Shown here in pieces: positions 50,129 through 53,939 of a stretch of DNA of 53,939 bases. The stretch comes from JAKALX01 sp964508715 (GTDB lineage Bacteria > Chloroflexota > Dehalococcoidia > Tepidiformales > Tepidiformaceae): positions 1 to 53,939 of the forward strand of contig CAZDUX010000020.1 of NCBI GenBank assembly GCA_964508715.1, in the 5' to 3' direction. The notes beneath the pieces were generated by a model. It was not told the DNA's origin and did no database searches. It saw nothing but the letters and a program-made list of their open reading frames with translations. Both the position numbers and the translations under genes were made by a program. The first letter of the stretch is position 1. Every line of letters starts with the position of its first letter.

Positions 50129-51373
50129 TTACTGGTGGCCAGCCATGTTGGGGACTGACGACGTTACCCCGTCCGCTTCGAGCCGGGCCTGTTCCTGGGG
50201 CGTGAGGCCGAGGATTTCGCCAAAGACGTAGGCATTGTCTTCGCCGAAACGCGGGGCATTCCGGCGAATCGTTGTTGGACGGTGGGCGAACCGGTAGAGC
50301 GGGCGCTCCATGTCCCATTCCCCGGCATCGGCGTGGGTTACCCGCTCGAAGAACCCCCGTTGACGGAGGTGCGGGTTCGCATAGATGTCCGCATAGTTGA
50401 GAACGGGCATAGCCGGGACACCGGCTGCTGTAAGCTCCGCAAACGCTTCGAATCGTTCCTTCGTCCTGGTCCAGCCGGCGAGGATTTCTTCCATCTCGGC
50501 CTGGTGAGCGTAACGCTGGTGTGCGGTTGCGAAGCGCGCATCGGTGGCAAGGCCGGGCTGACCGATGACGGTACAGAGTGAGGTGAACTCGTCATCTGAA
50601 CGGCAGGCGATGGTGATCCAGGTATCGTCGCCGGCACACGGGAAGCAGCCGTGGGGTGCGAGGAATGGATGGCGGTTTCCGATTCGCTCGGGGAGCCGGT
50701 GGTTCATGGAGTAGCCAACGATGTATTCGCCGATGAGGCCGGTGAGTGCTTCCCGCTGTGCAATCTCGACATACTGGCCGCGACCCGTTCGCTTGCGGGC
50801 GAGGAGGGCGAGCACCAGGGCGCCGGCGGCGGCAGCGCCCGCGACGGGGTCGCCATAGCTGATCCCGGTTTTCTGGGGTGGGCCGTCGCGATACCCGGTG
50901 AGCGAGGCGAGGCCGGCGAGTTGCTCGACGTTCGTCCCGTAGGCGACGAAGTCCCGCTCGGGGCCTGTCTTCCCGTGGCCTGGCATGGAGACGAGGATAA
51001 TGTCGGGTCGGACGGAGCGAAGTACTTCGTAGCCGATACCGAGGTTATCCATGACCTCGGCCCGATAGTTTTCGATGACGGCGTCACAGGTCTTGACGAG
51101 GTCGAGGAAGAGCTGTTTGCCACGGGGCTTCGAGAGGTCGAGCGCGACACCGCGCTTGTTCCGGTTGTTGTGATTGAAGTAGGCCGACTTGTTCCAGGCG
51201 TTCTCGGTTCCGCGCGGGAGCATTCCAAGAGCGCGGAGGAGGTCGGGGTTATTCGGGGACTCGATCTTGATGACCTCGGCACCAAGGTCGCCAAGGATGC
51301 GGGTTGCGTAGGGGCCAGCCCATACAGCGGTGAGGTCGGCAATTCGGACGCCCTGGAGGGGGAGACTGGTCAT
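50129..51373 (-). CDS. Class III CoA-transferase, second of tandem pair B
   Basis: A 414-residue family III CoA-transferase with LQGVRIADLTAVWAGPYATRI at the N terminus, the loop NNRNKRGVALDL and the catalytic Asp D175 in ISYGDPVAG. Convergent with the thiolase gene. Its ATG overlaps the stop of the upstream partner gene (ATGA). Confidence 0.9.
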   Translation of the reverse strand: MTSLPLQGVRIADLTAVWAGPYATRILGDLGAEVIKIESPNNPDLLRALGMLPRGTENAWNKSAYFNHNNRNKRGVALDLSKPRGKQLFLDLVKTCDAVIENYRAEVMDNLGIGYEVLRSVRPDIILVSMPGHGKTGPERDFVAYGTNVEQLAGLASLTGYRDGPPQKTGISYGDPVAGAAAAGALVLALLARKRTGRGQYVEIAQREALTGLIGEYIVGYSMNHRLPERIGNRHPFLAPHGCFPCAGDDTWITIACRSDDEFTSLCTVIGQPGLATDARFATAHQRYAHQAEMEEILAGWTRTKERFEAFAELTAAGVPAMPVLNYADIYANPHLRQRGFFERVTHADAGEWDMERPLYRFAHRPTTIRRNAPRFGEDNAYVFGEILGLTPQEQARLEADGVTSSVPNMAGHQ

Positions 51374-52569
51374 TGGATAACCGCGTTCCCGCGCAGCACA
51401 TCGAGGCTGGCGTCATCGATACCGGCAAGGTTACCGAGCATCTCGGCCGTGTCTTCGCCAAGCAGTGGCGCAGGGCCGGAGCGCCATGGTGTCTCGGAAA
51501 GCCGGAACGGGGGGCCGGGATAGGTAAGCGGTCCGGCGAGCGGATGCTCCACCTGTTCAAACGATCGTCGTTCCTCGAGGTGCGGAGACTCGAGGAGGTC
51601 GGCCATGTCGTGGACGTAGGCCACGGGTGCGTGCATTGACCCGGCCCTTGCGAAGACTTCCTTTTTGTTCTTGTCGGCGGCCCATGCGTAGACGAGTGCG
51701 CGAAGCTCGTCGTCGTTTGCAAGGCGGCCCGCGCCATCGCGGAAGCGCTCGTCATCGAGCATCCAGTCGGCGTCCATGAGCCTGGCGAGGGCGGGCCAGT
51801 TCCGAGGCATGGCATGGACGCCAAGGTAGCCATCGGCGCAGGGGTAGATACCAATCAGGGACGAGAGGATGTTGCCGCGGCGCGTGGCCCAGACATCGGC
51901 TTTGAGATAGGAGTAGGTGTTGAGCATGAGTTCGAGCGTGGACGCCATGACCTCCATGGCACTGATGTCGATGATGTCGCCCTCGCCGCTCGATTCGGCG
52001 GCCCAGAGACCGGCCAGGGTTGCGGTGAAGGCGTTCAGGCCCGCCTGGTATTCCGCCTGGTAGCCGGCATTCTTGAGTGGCTCACGGTCGGGGTCGCCGG
52101 TAATCGCCATCTGTCCACCGCTTGCGAAGGTTGTGAGATTGGTGGCGGGAAGATGCGCGTAGAGGCCGTCCTGCCCAAATGGAGAGATGAGGGTGGTGAC
52201 GAGGTGGGGGTAATCGGCCTCGAGCCGTTCGGGAGCAAAACCCTGCACCGCGAGTGTCCCTGGGGGGCGATCATCGACCAGGATCGCAGCCTCTCGCAGC
52301 AGCTTGCCGAGGAGGTCCTGGCCGGTTGGCGTATCGAGGTTGAGGGTGATACTGCGCTTGTTGGCATTGAGGTAGAGATGGAGTGCACCCGTCTCGAGCG
52401 GATACCCGGCAGTTGCGGCCGGGGGGAAAGCGCGGATAGGGTCGCCAGTTCCGGGCGGCTCGACCTTGATAACCTCGGCTCCGAAGCCGGCGAGGAGCTT
52501 CGTGCAGTAGGCGCCGGCGACACCGACCGACAGATCGATTATGCGCACGCCATCAAGTGCAGCAGGCAT
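51370..52569 (-). CDS. Class III CoA-transferase homologue, first of tandem pair B, with Glu at the catalytic Asp position
   Basis: A 399-residue family III protein, N-terminal LDGVRIIDLSVGVAGAYCTK and loop NANKRSITLNL. Where the nucleophilic Asp is expected the sequence is QAEYQAGLNAFTATLAGL, so E173 (or no acid) aligns to Asp. It may thus be a structural subunit of a heteromeric enzyme with the downstream gene product that keeps Asp. GAGGAGGCCCC directly precedes the ATG at 52569. The frame is open 12 codons further upstream without support. Confidence 0.85.
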   Translation of the reverse strand: MPAALDGVRIIDLSVGVAGAYCTKLLAGFGAEVIKVEPPGTGDPIRAFPPAATAGYPLETGALHLYLNANKRSITLNLDTPTGQDLLGKLLREAAILVDDRPPGTLAVQGFAPERLEADYPHLVTTLISPFGQDGLYAHLPATNLTTFASGGQMAITGDPDREPLKNAGYQAEYQAGLNAFTATLAGLWAAESSGEGDIIDISAMEVMASTLELMLNTYSYLKADVWATRRGNILSSLIGIYPCADGYLGVHAMPRNWPALARLMDADWMLDDERFRDGAGRLANDDELRALVYAWAADKNKKEVFARAGSMHAPVAYVHDMADLLESPHLEERRSFEQVEHPLAGPLTYPGPPFRLSETPWRSGPAPLLGEDTAEMLGNLAGIDDASLDVLRGNAVIQ

Positions 52570-52801
52570 GGGGCCTCCTCGAAACGCGACGACGGGTATA
52601 TGCATCGGAACCGACAGCTCATCGCAGCGTTATGTTCCCGGTGGGCGGTTTGTAGCATCGCCCACGAGGCGCGTCAAGGTGATGGGCGTCCGGGGCGGTG
52701 GATGGGATATTGGTGCGTGTTCGAACGGTGACGGGGTTGTACCTGCCGGTACAGAAGCGGCTATGGTGGATAAGGAATGATTCTTTGTGAGGTGATGCTT
52801 C

Positions 52802-53032
52802 ATGGCTGATGACGTCTGGCTGCCTTCGTTGAAGACGGCGACACCACAGGAGGGTTTCGACCTGGCGGTGAAACTCGCACGGGTTGGGGTGAAGGTCACG
52901 CAACCTTCGGCGGAGGTACGGTCGTCGTTGCGGGCAGCGTATGACCACGACACGGCGCAGCTCATTGCGTCGTCGCAGGTGATTGCCATTCACTTCCAGA
53001 CGGTCGCGGCGGCCAACAACTACTGGTCGTAG
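52802..53032 (+). CDS. Small hypothetical protein, 76 aa
   Basis: A 76-residue soluble protein (MADDVWLPSLKTATPQEGFD...), with helical character and no recognised motif. GAGGTGATGCTTC precedes the ATG. The 232-bp region before it is divergent from CoA-transferase pair B. The strong hairpin at 53051-53090 ends its transcript. No assigned family. Confidence 0.55.
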   Translation: MADDVWLPSLKTATPQEGFDLAVKLARVGVKVTQPSAEVRSSLRAAYDHDTAQLIASSQVIAIHFQTVAAANNYWS

Positions 53033-53050
53033 TACTGTCCCGGGCGTAGT

Positions 53051-53090
53051 GCACGAGGGGCAGCGATCGCTTGATCGCTGCCCCTCGTGC
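53051..53090. terminator. Bidirectional hairpin terminator between small gene and thrS
   Basis: A perfect 18-bp stem (GCACGAGGGGCAGCGATC and its complement) with a GCTT loop between two converging genes. Among the strongest hairpins in the window. Confidence 0.85.
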
Positions 53091-53112
53091 GTCGCCGAGT
53101 AATCCGGTCGGG

Positions 53113-53939
53113 TTAGGGAACGAGGGCTCTGGTGTCGCGTTCGTGCGCGAGTTTCGCGACGATGTCGCCGAGGGGCATGGCGCCGAGGTCGGTGCCACCA
53201 CGGACGCGAACGGCGGCGGCGCGGGCTTCGGCTTCGCGGTCGCCGACGACGAGCATGTAGGGCACTTTCTTGAGCTGGGCTTCGCGGATCTTGGCGTTCA
53301 TGCGTTCGCTGCGGGCATCGACGTCGGCGCGGATGTGCTGGCTGCGGAGGGCAGCGGCGACTTCCTTCGCGTAGTCGACGTGGCGGTCGGCGATGGGGAT
53401 GACGACGGCCTGGGTGGGGGCGAGCCAGAGCGGGAAGTTGCCTTCGTACTCTTCAATGAGGAGGGCGACCATGCGCTCGAGGGTGGAGATGACGCCGCGG
53501 TGGACGATGATCGGCTCCTTGCGGCTGCCGTCTTCGGCGACGTATTCGAGGCCGAACTGGTGGGGGAGGTGGAAATCGACCTGGATGGTGACAAGGGTTT
53601 CCTCCTTGCCCATGGCGGTCTGGAACTGGACGTCGATCTTGGGGCCGTAGAAGGCGGCTTCGCCCTTTTCCTCAGTGAAGGGGAGGCCAACCTTCTGGAG
53701 GACGCGGCGAAGGAGGGCCTCACCTTTTTCCCACATGGGCGGGTTGTCGACGTACTTCTCGCGGTCATCAGGGTCGCCAAGGGAGAGGCGATAGCGGTAT
53801 TTCTTGAGGCCGAGGGTACCGTAGACCTCTTCCATGAGGTTGAGGACGCCTTCGACTTCGCTTTCGACCATGTCGGTGTCGGTGCAGAAGATGTGGGCGT
53901 CGTTGAGGGTCATGATGCGGACGCGGCTCATGCCGGTGA
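53113..53939 (-). CDS. thrS: Threonyl-tRNA synthetase, C-terminal part (runs off the window)
   Basis: The last 275 or so residues of ThrRS, the class II synthetase that charges tRNA-Thr. The frame continues past the window edge (the codons before MSRVRIM read Thr-Gly), so the start lies outside. Visible: DAHIFCT after motif 2, the GPKIDVQFQTAMGKE segment, VDFHLPHQFGLEYV, motif 3 region HRGVISTLERMVALLIEEYEG and the anticodon-binding domain (PLWLAPTQAVVIPIADRH to the end). No defects seen. Confidence 0.95.
   Translation of the reverse strand, partial: TGMSRVRIMTLNDAHIFCTDTDMVESEVEGVLNLMEEVYGTLGLKKYRYRLSLGDPDDREKYVDNPPMWEKGEALLRRVLQKVGLPFTEEKGEAAFYGPKIDVQFQTAMGKEETLVTIQVDFHLPHQFGLEYVAEDGSRKEPIIVHRGVISTLERMVALLIEEYEGNFPLWLAPTQAVVIPIADRHVDYAKEVAAALRSQHIRADVDARSERMNAKIREAQLKKVPYMLVVGDREAEARAAAVRVRGGTDLGAMPLGDIVAKLAHERDTRALVP

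Noticed and set aside
1..53939. CRISPR array
   Set aside because: No regularly spaced 24-40-nt repeats were seen; the repeated sequences are short coding repeats (TPxPT) or the ACTCGCAAC units.

Overview
The window is a high-GC, densely coded bacterial chromosome segment with AGGAGG-type ribosome sites, frequent GTG/TTG starts and TAnnnT-type -10 boxes. Five class III (CoA-transferase family III) proteins, DUF35/thiolase and MaoC enzymes, a giant DUF11-type surface protein, Tat and lipoprotein signals and IniA/IniC-type GTPases fit a Chloroflexota lineage (Dehalococcoidia-like). This placement is inference from gene content only; no rRNA gene is present.

Layout. 1-14.9 kb holds housekeeping and lipid genes: CcdA, a PAP2 phosphatase, a MaoC hydratase pair, an SDR, a hemerythrin, a tandem universal stress protein, a DUF35-thiolase pair, NudC, a zinc alcohol dehydrogenase, MarC, a membrane-anchored toroid-fold protein and a uracil-DNA glycosylase. 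14.9-17.8 kb is a polar amino-acid ABC transporter operon interrupted by a four-helix-bundle gene flanked by short inverted repeats. 18-20.8 kb is a split MprF-like pair (flippase half plus aminoacyl-phosphatidylglycerol synthase half). 20.7-22 kb is a CoA-transferase. 22.1-27.5 kb is a structured leader and a 1694-residue cell-wall/surface protein. 27.5-31 kb holds a cupin, a DUF4342 gene that appears to start with ATC, an FAD oxidoreductase, a metalloprotease-like lipoprotein and tRNA-Glu.

The most interesting region is 30,997-39,944. It is about 8.9 kb, bounded on the left by an intact tRNA-Glu(CTC) and on the right by a 30-nt copy of the tRNA 3' end (28/30 identical) followed by its own terminator-like hairpin. 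This is the signature of a tRNA-targeted genomic island, although no integrase is seen. It carries an acidic Ala/Gly-rich protein in the IniB position, an XRE/MmyB-type regulator, a transmembrane Hsp70 with an extracellular Thr/Pro stalk, and overlapping genes for two dynamin-like GTPases whose sizes and motifs match mycobacterial IniA and IniC. Three genes share an ATCGGKTACKCT promoter element. I interpret it as a mobile IniBAC-Hsp70 envelope-stress or membrane-remodelling module.

40-52.6 kb is a catabolic CoA-thioester cluster: LysR regulator, peptide/nickel-type transporter (binding protein plus two permeases, no ATPase), two tandem pairs of class III CoA-transferases, two crotonase-family enzymes and a thiolase. 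The window ends in the 3' part of thrS on the minus strand.
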